64,000 bases of DNA from Ga0077527 sp964533495 (lineage in GTDB: Bacteria; Pseudomonadota; Gammaproteobacteria; Burkholderiales; SG8-41). The notes under the pieces were generated by a model. It did no database searches. It worked only from the letters and a program-made list of their open reading frames with translations, and had not been told where the DNA came from. The DNA is taken from assembly GCA_964533495.1 (NCBI GenBank), contig CAZHJU010000007.1, positions 43,714 to 107,713 on the forward strand, written 5' to 3'. A program made the position numbers and the translations under genes. Positions 16,617 through 25,222 of this stretch are shown here, one piece after another; position 1 is the stretch's first letter, and every line of letters begins with the position of its first letter.

Positions 16617-19313
16617 TCAGTTCAGCGCCAGCGTCGCGCGCCTGACCTGCGGATCGCCGGTCTCGGCGATTGCAAAGCCCAGATCCCTGCACAGATCGAG
16701 CATGCCGCGGTTGCCGGCCAGCACATGCCCGATCATGGTCTGCAGGCCGCGCGCGCGCGCCACGCCGATCAGTTCCGTCATCAGGCGCCGCCCGAGCCCG
16801 CGGCGCTGCCAGTCGTCGGCCACCGCGACCGCGTATTCGCAGCTGGCGCCGTCGGGATTGGTGACATAGCGGCCGACGCCGATTTCCCGCTCGCGCCCGT
16901 CCTGCGCGACGACCGCGATGAACGCCATTTCGCGGTCGTAGTCGATCTGCGTAAAGCGCGCCAGCATCTGCGGCGTCAGCTCGCGCAGCGTGTCCATGAA
17001 ACGCGAGCGCTTGCTGGCCGGGGACAGCGCGCGCACGAAATCCTGCTCGATCTCCGCGTCCTCCGGGCGAATCGGCCGCAGCGTGACCGGGGGGCCGTCC
17101 TCCGGTTCCCACGTCGTGACCAGATCCGAGGGATAGGGATGGATCGCCATGTGCCCGTAGCGCCCGCGCACCGGCACGTGTTCGGCGACGATCACGCGCG
17201 CGTCGACCGCGATGGCGCCCTGCTCGTCGGCCACCAGCGGATTGATGTCGAGCTCGACGATCCACGGCAGCTCGCAGACCATTTCCGACACCCGCAGCAG
17301 CACCGATTCCAGCGCCGCCATGTCCACCGGCGGCATGCGCCGGAAGGCGCCGAGCAGCTTCGAGACCCGCGTGCCGCGGATCAGCTCGGCGGCGAGGTAG
17401 CCGTTCAGCGGCGGCAGCGCCACCGCGCGGTCCTTGTGCACCTCGATCGCCACGCCGCCGGTGCCGAAGGCGATCGCGGGACCGAACACCGGGTCGCGGA
17501 TCACGCCGACCATCAGTTCGCGGCCGTTGGCGCGCCTGATCATGGGCTGCACCGCCACGCCGTCGATCCTGGCCTGCGGCTTCATCCGCGCCGCCTGCCC
17601 GACGATCTGCGCGAAGCCGGCGCGCACCGCCGCGGCGTCGCGCAGGTTCAGCAGCACGCCGCCGACGTCGGTCTTGTGGGTGATGTCGGGCGAATCGATT
17701 TTCAGCACGACCGGATAGCCGATGCGGTCCGCGGCGGCCACCGCCGCCGCGGCATCGCGGGCGGTGACGGTTTCCGCCACGGGAATGCCGAAGGCCGCCA
17801 GCAGCGATTTCGATTCGATTTCGGTCAGCACCGCGCGCCGCGCCGCCAGCGCGGCCTCGATGATCCGCCGCGCCGCGGCGACGTCCGGCGGCGACTGCTG
17901 CGTCAGCGGGCCGGGCGCCTGCAGCAGCGTCCGCTGGTTGCGGTAGAACGACGACAGATGGCCGAACATCTCGACCGCGGGATCCGGCGTGCGGAACACC
18001 GGGAGGCCCGCACCGGCCAGGCGCTTGCGCGCCGCGGCCACGCTGGCCTCGCCCATCCAGCAGGCCAGCACGGGCTTGCTGCGCCCGCGCGCGGCCTCGA
18101 TCACCGCATCCGCGGCCTTCGCCGGCTCGGTCATCGCCTGCGGCGTCAGGATCACCAGCGCGCCATCCACCTGGTCGTCGTCGAGGCAGGCGGTGACCGC
18201 CGCGCGGTAGCGCGCGGCGTCGGCGTCGCCGATCAGGTCGACCGGATTGCCGTGCGACCAGTTCGCCGGCAGTGCGCCCTGCAGCGTCTCGATGGTGGCC
18301 GGCGCGAGTTCGGCCAGCGGAATGCCCAGATCGGCGGCGCGGTCCGCGGCCATCACGCCGGGCCCGCCGCCGTTGGTGATGACCGCCAGCCGCTCGCCGC
18401 GCGGCCGCACGCGCGCGGTCAGCGCCTGCGCGGCGGCCACCAGCTGGCCGATCGTGGTCACGCGGACGGCGCCGGCGCGGCGCACCGCCGCGTCGAACAC
18501 GTCGTCGGCGCCGACGATCGCGCCGGTGTGCGACACCGCGGCGCGGGAACCCACCGGGTGCCGCCCCACCTTCATCAGGATCACCGGCTTGACGCGGGCC
18601 GCGGCGCGCAGGCTCGAATAGAAGCGCCGCGCGTCGCGCACGCCCTCGATGTAGAGCAGGATGTGCTCGGTCTCCGGGTCATGGACGAGGTAATCGATGA
18701 TCTCGCCGAAATCGATGTCGCGCGAACCGCCCATCGACACCACGCTGGAGAAGCCGATGCGGTTGGGCAGCGCCCAGTCGAGCATCGCGGTGCACACCGC
18801 GCCCGACTGCGACACCAGCCCGAGCCCGCCGGGCAGGCCGTTGCCGTGCGCGAACGTCGCATTGAGCCCGATGCCGGGCCGCATGATGCCCAAGCAGTTG
18901 GGACCGATGATCCGCACGCCGTGGCGGCGCGCATTGTCGAGCGCCGCACGTTCCAGCCGCGCGCCGGTCTCGCCGGTCTCGGAAAAACCGGCGGTGATGA
19001 CGACCGCGGCGCGCACGCCGGCCAGGCCGCACTCGGCCATCAGCTGCGGCACGGTCTGCGGCGGCGTCGCGACGACCGCGAGATCGACCTGCCGCGGCAC
19101 CGCCCCGATGTCCGGAAAACAGGGCACGCCCTGCACGCTGCGGTGCTTCGGGTTGACGGCGAACAGCTCGCCGCGGTAACGCGCCGCGCGCATGTTCTCC
19201 ACCAGCACCGTGCCGATCGCGCCGGCGCGTTCGCTGGCACCGATGATCGCCACCGAGGCGGGCTCGAACAGCGATGTCAGGTAATGGCGGTCGGTCAGCG
19301 GCACGGGTGTCAT
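16617..19313 (-). CDS. Pat-like protein acetyltransferase (NDP-forming acyl-CoA synthetase domains plus GNAT)
   Basis: An 898-residue protein. It contains an N-terminal CoA-binding domain (SVAIIGASERAGAIG), a succinyl-CoA-ligase-like domain with SHTGAIVG, an ATP-grasp domain (about 480-700) and a C-terminal GNAT acetyltransferase domain (about 735-898, with the acetyl-CoA loop RRGLGRRLM). The architecture is that of PatZ/YfiQ enzymes, which acetylate lysines, notably in acetyl-CoA synthetase. The open frame extends upstream, but the ATG at 19313 begins the conserved MTPVPLTDRHYL. The histidine of SHTGA, phosphorylated in true ADP-forming synthetases, is retained. It stands alone, divergent from thiS. 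Confidence 0.9.
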   Translation of the reverse strand: MTPVPLTDRHYLTSLFEPASVAIIGASERAGAIGTVLVENMRAARYRGELFAVNPKHRSVQGVPCFPDIGAVPRQVDLAVVATPPQTVPQLMAECGLAGVRAAVVITAGFSETGETGARLERAALDNARRHGVRIIGPNCLGIMRPGIGLNATFAHGNGLPGGLGLVSQSGAVCTAMLDWALPNRIGFSSVVSMGGSRDIDFGEIIDYLVHDPETEHILLYIEGVRDARRFYSSLRAAARVKPVILMKVGRHPVGSRAAVSHTGAIVGADDVFDAAVRRAGAVRVTTIGQLVAAAQALTARVRPRGERLAVITNGGGPGVMAADRAADLGIPLAELAPATIETLQGALPANWSHGNPVDLIGDADAARYRAAVTACLDDDQVDGALVILTPQAMTEPAKAADAVIEAARGRSKPVLACWMGEASVAAARKRLAGAGLPVFRTPDPAVEMFGHLSSFYRNQRTLLQAPGPLTQQSPPDVAAARRIIEAALAARRAVLTEIESKSLLAAFGIPVAETVTARDAAAAVAAADRIGYPVVLKIDSPDITHKTDVGGVLLNLRDAAAVRAGFAQIVGQAARMKPQARIDGVAVQPMIRRANGRELMVGVIRDPVFGPAIAFGTGGVAIEVHKDRAVALPPLNGYLAAELIRGTRVSKLLGAFRRMPPVDMAALESVLLRVSEMVCELPWIVELDINPLVADEQGAIAVDARVIVAEHVPVRGRYGHMAIHPYPSDLVTTWEPEDGPPVTLRPIRPEDAEIEQDFVRALSPASKRSRFMDTLRELTPQMLARFTQIDYDREMAFIAVVAQDGREREIGVGRYVTNPDGASCEYAVAVADDWQRRGLGRRLMTELIGVARARGLQTMIGHVLAGNRGMLDLCRDLGFAIAETGDPQVRRATLALN

Positions 19314-19422
19314 CGTCGGTTTTCCTCGGCGGGAACGGCGGAAGGTTGCGCGCAGTATAGAATACCGGTCGACGGATTCCGTCACCATTGACGATCCGAT
19401 CATCACCGCCATCCGCATCGAC

Positions 19423-19626
19423 ATGATTTCCGTGACCATCAACGGCGAACCACGCACCCTCGACCGGGCGCTGACCTGCGCCGAGCTGGTCGGCGAGCTG
19501 GGCCTCGCCGGCAAACGCATCGCCATGGAGCGCAACGGCGAAATCGTGCCGCGCAGCCAGTACGGCCTTTGCGCCCTGCGCGACGGGGACCGGCTGGAAA
19601 TCGTCGCCGCCGTCGGCGGCGGATGA
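19423..19626 (+). CDS. thiS: Thiamine biosynthesis sulfur carrier ThiS
   Basis: Small ubiquitin-like carrier whose C-terminal glycine is thiocarboxylated to deliver sulfur for the thiazole ring. The 67-residue product ends with the required Gly-Gly (AAVGGG). It begins MISVTINGEPRTL as the family does. It lies 82 bp before thiG. thiF, thiE, thiO and thiC are not in the window. Confidence 0.93.
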   Translation: MISVTINGEPRTLDRALTCAELVGELGLAGKRIAMERNGEIVPRSQYGLCALRDGDRLEIVAAVGGG

Positions 19627-19708
19627 GCCTTCTTGACGCCGGTCATTGCCGCCCGCCGCAGGGGCCGCCACAATGCCCGTTTTCGGCACCCCACACCACG
19701 ATCGCCCC

Positions 19709-20512
19709 ATGAACACTCCTGAGAATCCAGACCCGCTGGTCATCGGCGGACAGACCTTCCGCTCCCGGCTGCTGATCGGTACCGGCAAGTACCGGGATTT
19801 CGTCGAAACCCGCGCCGCGATCGACGCCAGCGGCGCCGAGATCGTCACCGTGGCGATCCGCCGCACCAACATCGGGCAGAATGCCGGCGAGCCGAACCTG
19901 CTCGACGCGGTGCCCGCATCGCAGTTCACGATGCTGCCCAACACCGCGGGCTGCTACACCGCCGACGACGCGGTGCGCACGCTGCGCCTCGCGCGCGAGC
20001 TGCTCGACGGCCACGACCTGGTCAAGCTGGAAGTGCTGGGCGATCCGAAGACCCTCTACCCGAACGTGGTCGAAACCCTCGCCGCGGCAAAAACGCTGGT
20101 CAAGGAGGGCTTCCGGGTCATGGTCTACACCTCGGACGATCCGATCGTCGCGAAGCAGCTGGAGGACATCGGCTGCGTGGCGGTGATGCCGCTGGCTTCG
20201 CTGATCGGTTCCGGCATGGGCATCCTCAATCCGTGGAACCTGCAGATCATCATCGAAAACGCGAAGGTGCCGGTCGTCGTCGATGCCGGCGTGGGCACGG
20301 CTTCCGACGCCGCGATCGCGATGGAACTGGGCTGCGACGCCGTGCTGATGAATACCGCGATCGCGGCGGCGCGCGATCCCGTGCTGATGGCCGGCGCGAT
20401 GAAACAGGCGGTCGCCGCGGGACGCGACGCCTGGCGCGCGGGACGGATGCCGAAGAAGCTGTATTCCGCAGCGCCCAGTTCACCGGCCGCCGGGCTGATC
20501 GGCAAGCCCTGA
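19709..20512 (+). CDS. thiG: Thiazole synthase ThiG
   Basis: Makes the thiazole phosphate of thiamine from deoxyxylulose 5-phosphate, dehydroglycine and ThiS-thiocarboxylate. The 267-residue TIM barrel shows SRLLIGTGKY near the start, the KLEVLGD strand carrying the Schiff-base lysine region, PLASLIGSGMGI and VVDAGVGTASDAAIAMELG. The ATG at 19709 fits the family; an upstream ATG at 19646 would add 21 unconserved residues. It is the second gene of a minimal thiS-thiG pair and is followed by trmB in the same direction. Confidence 0.95.
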   Translation: MNTPENPDPLVIGGQTFRSRLLIGTGKYRDFVETRAAIDASGAEIVTVAIRRTNIGQNAGEPNLLDAVPASQFTMLPNTAGCYTADDAVRTLRLARELLDGHDLVKLEVLGDPKTLYPNVVETLAAAKTLVKEGFRVMVYTSDDPIVAKQLEDIGCVAVMPLASLIGSGMGILNPWNLQIIIENAKVPVVVDAGVGTASDAAIAMELGCDAVLMNTAIAAARDPVLMAGAMKQAVAAGRDAWRAGRMPKKLYSAAPSSPAAGLIGKP

Positions 20513-20624
20513 TCCACACCCGGCCGCGGCGGCGGCGCGGGAACCCGATACCCCCGCCAATGCACCCTTCATCGGGACCCGGGCGGGCATTTGCCGGCGA
20601 CCGTTTCCGTTACACTCGGCGGCC

Positions 20625-21311
20625 ATGAATCCGCCGGAACAACGATCGATCCGCAGCTACGTGCTGCGCCAGGGCCGCGTGTCGAACGCGCAAAAGCGCG
20701 CCCACGACACCCTGATGCCCCGTTACGGCCTGGAATACCGGGACGCTCCGGTCGATCTCGACGAGGTGTTCGGCCGCGACGCGCCGCGCATACTTGAAAT
20801 CGGCTGCGGCATGGGGGAAACCACGACGGCGATCGCCGCGGCCCATCCCGGCACCGACTACATCGGCATCGAAGTGCACACCCCCGGCGTGGGCAGCCTG
20901 CTCAAGCAGATCGACGCGGCGGGCCTGGAGAATATCCGCGTGATCCAGCATGACGCAGTCGCGGTGCTGCGGAACATGATTGCGCCGATGAGCCTCGACG
21001 GCATCCACATTTTTTTCCCCGATCCCTGGCCGAAGAAGCGCCACCACAAGCGCCGGCTGATCCAGCCGCCGTTCGTCGCCCTCGCGGCGTCGCGGCTGCG
21101 TCCCGGCGCTTACCTGCACGCGGCAACCGACTGGCACGAATACGCCGAGCAGATGCTCGCCGTGTTCGGCGCCGAACAGATGCTCGCCAACACCGCCGCG
21201 GCCTATGCCGAACGGCCCGCCCACCGGCCGCAGACCAAGTTCGAAACCCGCGGCCTGAAACTGGGCCACGGCGTCTGGGATCTGGTGTTCCGCCGCAAAC
21301 CGCAGTCATGA
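20625..21311 (+). CDS. trmB: tRNA (guanine-N7-)-methyltransferase
   Basis: Makes m7G46 in the tRNA variable loop using S-adenosylmethionine. The 228-residue protein has the SAM motif LEIGCGMGETT, the acidic strand IGIEVHTPGVG and the family signature FFPDPWPKKRHHKRR. It lies 112 bp after thiG. A strong palindromic hairpin begins at its stop codon and ends the convergent pair trmB/Bug gene. Confidence 0.96.
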   Translation: MNPPEQRSIRSYVLRQGRVSNAQKRAHDTLMPRYGLEYRDAPVDLDEVFGRDAPRILEIGCGMGETTTAIAAAHPGTDYIGIEVHTPGVGSLLKQIDAAGLENIRVIQHDAVAVLRNMIAPMSLDGIHIFFPDPWPKKRHHKRRLIQPPFVALAASRLRPGAYLHAATDWHEYAEQMLAVFGAEQMLANTAAAYAERPAHRPQTKFETRGLKLGHGVWDLVFRRKPQS

Positions 21312-21338
21312 AAAACGGCGGCCCGCGGGCCGCCGTTT
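21311..21338. terminator. Bidirectional hairpin terminator between trmB and the Bug gene
   Basis: AAAACGGCGGCCC and GGGCCGCCGTTT form a near-perfect GC-rich stem flanked by A and T runs. It starts at the last base of the trmB stop and lies 21 bp from the end of the convergent Bug gene, so it can serve both. Confidence 0.8.
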
Positions 21339-21359
21339 CCGGGATCGGCCGCGCCGCCG

Positions 21360-22337
21360 CTACTGGTTGCCGCTGATCTTCGCCTCGCGGATCACGTCGC
21401 CCCAGAGCTTGCGCTCGGACTTGATGAACGCCGCGAACTCCTCGGGCGTGCTGTACACCGCTTCGATCGCCATCGTGCCGAGGTTCCTTTTGACTTCCTC
21501 GTCGGCCAGGGCGCGCTTGAGATCGGCCGAGACCTTGTCGATGATCGGGCGCTGCACGCCGGCCGGGAACATGATCCCCCACCAGTTGGCGGCGTCGAAG
21601 CCCTTCATGCCCTGCTCGGCCATCGTCGGCAGTTCCGGGGTGAACGGGGTGCGCTGGCCGCTGGTCACCGCCAGCGCCTTCAGCTTGCCGGCCTTGATGT
21701 TGCCCATCACCGGCGGCGCGTCGGAGAACATCAGCATGATGTGCCCGCCCTGCACCGCAGCGATCGAATAGACGCCGCCCTGGAACGGAACCGTGACGAT
21801 GTCGACCTGGGCGTTGCGCTTGAACAGTTCGCCGACCAGATGCGACATGCTGCCGGGGCCGCTGGTGGCATAGGTCAGCACGCCCGGCTGTCTTTTCGCC
21901 AGCGCGATGATGTCCTTGACGCTTTTGACCGGCAGCGTGTTCGGCGTGACCAGGATGTTCGCCGCGCGGGTGATCTGGCCCACCGGGACAAAATCCTTGT
22001 CCGCGTCGTACTTGACCTTGTTCAGCAGCGGATTGGCCAGCACCGGCCCGAAATTGCCGAGCAGGAAGGTGTAGCCGTCCGGCGCCTGCTTGGCGGCGTA
22101 CTCCATGCCCACCGCGCCGGCGGCGCCCGGACGCGATTCGAGCAGCACGTTCTGGCCCCAGAGCTCGGTCAGTTTCTTGCCGATGATCCGCGCCATGACG
22201 TCGGAACTGCCGCCGGCGGGATAAGTCACCACAAAACGCACCGGCTTCGACGGATACGCCTGGGCCTGCGCCGTCGCGCCCGCCAGGGCGGCGACCGCCG
22301 CTGCCGAGGCGATCAAAATCTGCTTGATGCACACCAT
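21360..22337 (-). CDS. Bug/TctC-type periplasmic solute-binding protein
   Basis: Periplasmic receptor of the tripartite tricarboxylate transporter family, which is heavily expanded in Burkholderiales. The 325-residue protein has a signal peptide (cleavage near AQAQA, residue 26) and the family motifs VTYPAGGSSDVMAR near the N-terminus and FAAFIKSE near the C-terminus. The ATG at 22337 has a strong AAAGGAGG site 6 bp upstream. No tctA or tctB membrane genes are nearby, so it is one of the usual orphan receptors; the ligand cannot be deduced. Confidence 0.92.
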   Translation of the reverse strand: MVCIKQILIASAAAVAALAGATAQAQAYPSKPVRFVVTYPAGGSSDVMARIIGKKLTELWGQNVLLESRPGAAGAVGMEYAAKQAPDGYTFLLGNFGPVLANPLLNKVKYDADKDFVPVGQITRAANILVTPNTLPVKSVKDIIALAKRQPGVLTYATSGPGSMSHLVGELFKRNAQVDIVTVPFQGGVYSIAAVQGGHIMLMFSDAPPVMGNIKAGKLKALAVTSGQRTPFTPELPTMAEQGMKGFDAANWWGIMFPAGVQRPIIDKVSADLKRALADEEVKRNLGTMAIEAVYSTPEEFAAFIKSERKLWGDVIREAKISGNQ

Positions 22338-22500
22338 AAAAACCTCCTTTGGATACAGTAACTTATAATTTGATCGTGGCTCCCGGCCCACCGCCCCGGA
22401 GGCACCGGCGCCGCAGACCGCAAACGCTTGCATTCTAGCCGGTGACGATGGAAACGCAACGCCCCCCGTGCGGCACGATCCGGCCGCCGCCCCGCGGCGC

Positions 22501-23685
22501 TCAGGGCAGGAACAGTTCCAGCAGATCGTTCAGGAAACGGCGTCCGAGCGGAGTCGGCCGGACATGCCGGTGATCGCGTTGCAGCAGGCCGCGGACTTCG
22601 GCCCGGTCGAGGACGGGCAGCACGCCGGTCGGATCGAGGCCCGTGCGGTCGGCGAACAGGGCCAGTTCGAAACCGTCGTTCAGCCGCAGGGCGTTCATCA
22701 TGAATTCCCCCGGCAATTCCGCGGCCGTCAGATCGCGCCGCTCGCTGACGGCGGCGCCGGTCGCCGCCCGGGCCAGATAAGCCTTTGGTTGCCTCGTACG
22801 GGATTCACGTAATATATTGTTTTTAAACGATATTTTTCCATGCGCTCCGGCGCCGATGCCGAGGTAATCGCCGAAGTTCCAGTAGTTGAGGTTGTGCCGG
22901 CTCTGCCGGCCCGGGCGGGCGAACGCGGAAGTTTCGTAATGCCCATAACCGGCATCGGCGAGCCGCGCTTCCACCGCGGCCTGCATCGCGGCCGCGGCAT
23001 CATCGTCGGGCACCGCCGGCGGATAACGGTGAAACCAGGTATTGGGCTCGATGGTCAGGTGATAGGCGCTGACGTGCTGCGGCGCCAGCGCGATCACCGC
23101 TGCGATATCCGCTTCGGCCTCCTGCTGCGTTTGTCCGGGCAGGCCGTACATCAGGTCGAGGTTGACGTTGTCGAAGGTCGCCAGCGCGAGTTCCGCGGCG
23201 CGGCGCGCTTCGCCGGCATCGTGGATGCGTCCGAGCGCCCGCAGATGGCGGTCGTTCAGGCTCTGGATGCCCAGCGACAGGCGGTTCACGCCGGCGGCGC
23301 GGAAACCCGTGAATTTCCCGGCTTCGACCGTGCCCGGATTCGCCTCCAGCGTGATCTCGGCATCCGCCGCCAGCGGCAGGCGCGCGCGCACCCCGGAAAG
23401 CAGGGCCTCCAGCGCCGGCGCCGACAGCAGGCTCGGCGTGCCGCCGCCGATGAACACCGTCAGCACCGGGCGGCCCCAGACCTGCGGCAGCGTGGACTCG
23501 AGGTCGGCAAGCAATGCGGCCACGTATTCGTCTTCGGGCAGCGCGCCGCGCGCCTCATGGGAATTGAAGTCGCAGTACGGGCATTTGCGCACGCACCACG
23601 GCACGTGGACGTACAGCGACAGCGGCGGCAGGGCGGAAAACTGCGGCGATGAACGCGGAGTGATGAGCGATGAGCGGGAGGACAC
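22501..23685 (-). CDS. hemW: Heme chaperone HemW (radical SAM, CPDH-like)
   Basis: Radical SAM protein that delivers heme to respiratory enzymes, related to oxygen-independent coproporphyrinogen oxidase. Starting at the GTG at 23685 gives 394 residues with Cys31, Cys35 and Cys38 in CVRKCPYC (C-x3-C-x2-C), GGGTPSLL, and a C-terminal HemN domain. A longer open frame runs back through rdgB without an ATG near the conserved N-terminus, so the start is uncertain; rdgB ends 17 bp before the GTG. Bases 22810-22837 form an AT-rich island encoding ISFKNNIL, matching the repeat family. Confidence 0.92.
   Translation of the reverse strand: MSSRSSLITPRSSPQFSALPPLSLYVHVPWCVRKCPYCDFNSHEARGALPEDEYVAALLADLESTLPQVWGRPVLTVFIGGGTPSLLSAPALEALLSGVRARLPLAADAEITLEANPGTVEAGKFTGFRAAGVNRLSLGIQSLNDRHLRALGRIHDAGEARRAAELALATFDNVNLDLMYGLPGQTQQEAEADIAAVIALAPQHVSAYHLTIEPNTWFHRYPPAVPDDDAAAAMQAAVEARLADAGYGHYETSAFARPGRQSRHNLNYWNFGDYLGIGAGAHGKISFKNNILRESRTRQPKAYLARAATGAAVSERRDLTAAELPGEFMMNALRLNDGFELALFADRTGLDPTGVLPVLDRAEVRGLLQRDHRHVRPTPLGRRFLNDLLELFLP
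22810..22837 (-). repeat. AT-rich dispersed element, copy G (inside hemW)
   Basis: Minus-strand tract AAATATCGTTTAAAAA followed by CAATATATTA. It differs from intergenic copy B at only a few of 28 positions, yet lies in frame within a conserved gene. Confidence 0.6.
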
Positions 23686-23702
23686 GGCAACTGCCCGGGA
23701 TG

Positions 23703-24323
23703 TCAGTCCGGCCGCAAGTCGCGCAGGCGCTGCGCCAACATGGCGAGGGCCCGGCCGCGGTGACTGAGCGCGTTTTTTTCCCCGGGCGTGAGTTCGGCGG
23801 CGGTCCTGCCGAGCTGCGGCAGCAGGAACAGCGGGTCGTAGCCGAAACCGCCGTCGCCGCGCGGCGCGGCGAGGATTTCGCCATGCCATTCGGCTTCGGC
23901 GATCAGCGGCTGCGGATCGTCGGCGCGGCGCACCAGCACGATGACGCAGCAGTAATGGGCACTGCGGTCGCTCGCGCCGGCCAGCGCCTGCAGCAGCTTT
24001 TCGTTGTTGCGGCGGTCCTGGCCTTCGCGATCCGCCGCGCCCGCGGTCGCCGCGTAACGCGCCGAGTGCACGCCGGGCTCGCCGCCCAGCGCATGCGCGC
24101 AAACGCCGGAATCGTCGGCCAGCGCCGGCAGGCCGGTGACGCGGCTGGCATGGCGCGCCTTGGCCAACGCGTTCTCGACGAACGTGCAGTGCGGCTCCTC
24201 CGCCTCGGCCACGCCAAGGGCGCCCTGCGGCAGGACCTCGATCCGCAGCGGCGCGAGAATCGCCGCGATCTCGCGCAGCTTGCCGGGGTTGTTGGAGGCG
24301 ATAACGAGTTTGTTCAAGGTCAA
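23703..24323 (-). CDS. rdgB: dITP/XTP pyrophosphatase (RdgB/HAM1)
   Basis: Hydrolyses non-canonical purine nucleotides (dITP, XTP) to monophosphates and so protects DNA. The 206-residue protein has the N-terminal LVIASNNPGKLRE, TFVENALAKARHA, LADDSGV and GDGGFGYDPLF motifs of the family. The start is a TTG: either 24323 or the TTG two codons later (L-N-K-L-V-I-A-S). It lies upstream of hemW in the same direction and downstream of rph, from which it is separated by a repeat-filled gap. Confidence 0.95.
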   Translation of the reverse strand: MTLNKLVIASNNPGKLREIAAILAPLRIEVLPQGALGVAEAEEPHCTFVENALAKARHASRVTGLPALADDSGVCAHALGGEPGVHSARYAATAGAADREGQDRRNNEKLLQALAGASDRSAHYCCVIVLVRRADDPQPLIAEAEWHGEILAAPRGDGGFGYDPLFLLPQLGRTAAELTPGEKNALSHRGRALAMLAQRLRDLRPD

Positions 24324-24330
24324 AAACCTC

Positions 24331-24440
24331 TAGCCACAGAGTTCACAGAGAAAAGCAAAACCAGGCCAAATGCGAGAACAACGGAGCCACAAGGGATTTT
24401 CTCCGTGTCCTCTGTGTTCTCTCTGTGACCTCTGTGGCTA
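24331..24440. repeat. CACAGAG-type inverted repeat between rph and rdgB
   Basis: Left arm TAGCCACAGAGTTCACAGAG (24331-24350, plus AAAA) pairs with the right arm ending CTCTGTGACCTCTGTGGCTA (24421-24440). The interior adds further TCTGTG units. Antisense translation gives repeated His-Arg-Gly-His-Arg and Thr-Glu-Asp-Thr-Glu. This matches a type of intergenic palindromic repeat seen in many proteobacterial genomes. It fills almost the whole 126-bp gap. Confidence 0.8.
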
Positions 24441-24449
24441 AAGGGGTTT

Positions 24450-25169
24450 TCAGTTTTGATCCAATGCCGCACGCTGCGCGGCGACCAGCTGCGCGATGCC
24501 GTTCTGCGCAAGGTCGAGCATCGCCTGCATCTCGGCGCGGCTGAACGGCGCGCCTTCCGCCGTGCCCTGCACCTCGATGATGCCGCCGCCTTCGGTCATC
24601 ACCACGTTCATGTCGGTGTCGCAGTCCGAGTCCTCGGCATAATCGAGGTCGAGCACCGGGGCGCCGCGGTAAACGCCGACCGACACCGCGGCGACGGCCT
24701 CGCGCAGCGGCGACGCCGCCAGCCGTTTTTCGCGCAGCAGGAACGACACGGCATCGGCCAGCGCGACGTACGCCCCGGTAATGCCCGCGGTGCGGGTGCC
24801 GCCGTCGGCCTGGATCACGTCGCAGTCGAGCTGGATCGTGCGCGGTCCGAGCCGGTCAAGGTCGACCACCGCGCGCAGCGAGCGGCCGATCAGGCGCTGG
24901 ATTTCCTGGGTGCGCCCCGACTGTTTCCCGCGCGCCGCCTCGCGGTCGGTGCGGGTGTTGGTCGAGCGCGGCAGCATGCCGTATTCGGCGGTGACCCAGC
25001 CGCGCTCGCCGCCGCGCAGATGCGGCGGCTGTTTCTCGAGCACGCTTGCCGTGCACAGCACCTTCGTGGCGCCGGCCTCGATCAGCACCGCGCCTTCGGC
25101 ATGGCAGGTGAAATTGCGGGTGATGCGGATGGCGCGCAGTTCGTCCGGGCGTCGCTGGCTGGGTCGCAA
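24450..25169 (-). CDS. rph: Ribonuclease PH
   Basis: Phosphorolytic 3'-5' exoribonuclease that trims tRNA precursors. The 239-residue length is usual. It shows RGWVTAEYGMLPRST, the arginine-rich IGRSLRAVVDL and the QADGGTRTAGITGA phosphate-site motif. The start is a TTG at 25169 giving MRPSQRRPDELR, the conserved N-terminus. It is divergent from yicC with 53 bp between the starts, as in many proteobacteria (rph/yicC). Confidence 0.96.
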   Translation of the reverse strand: MRPSQRRPDELRAIRITRNFTCHAEGAVLIEAGATKVLCTASVLEKQPPHLRGGERGWVTAEYGMLPRSTNTRTDREAARGKQSGRTQEIQRLIGRSLRAVVDLDRLGPRTIQLDCDVIQADGGTRTAGITGAYVALADAVSFLLREKRLAASPLREAVAAVSVGVYRGAPVLDLDYAEDSDCDTDMNVVMTEGGGIIEVQGTAEGAPFSRAEMQAMLDLAQNGIAQLVAAQRAALDQN

Positions 25170-25222
25170 GGCGTTCCTTCGTATGCTATGTTTCTCGGGT
25201 TTTCATTATAAAGCCCGCCGCA

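Noticed and set aside
16725..19391. 888-codon plus-strand open frame opposite the Pat-like gene
   Set aside because: Arg/His/Gly-rich composition without motifs; it mirrors the Pat-like coding sequence on the other strand, which has clear domains.
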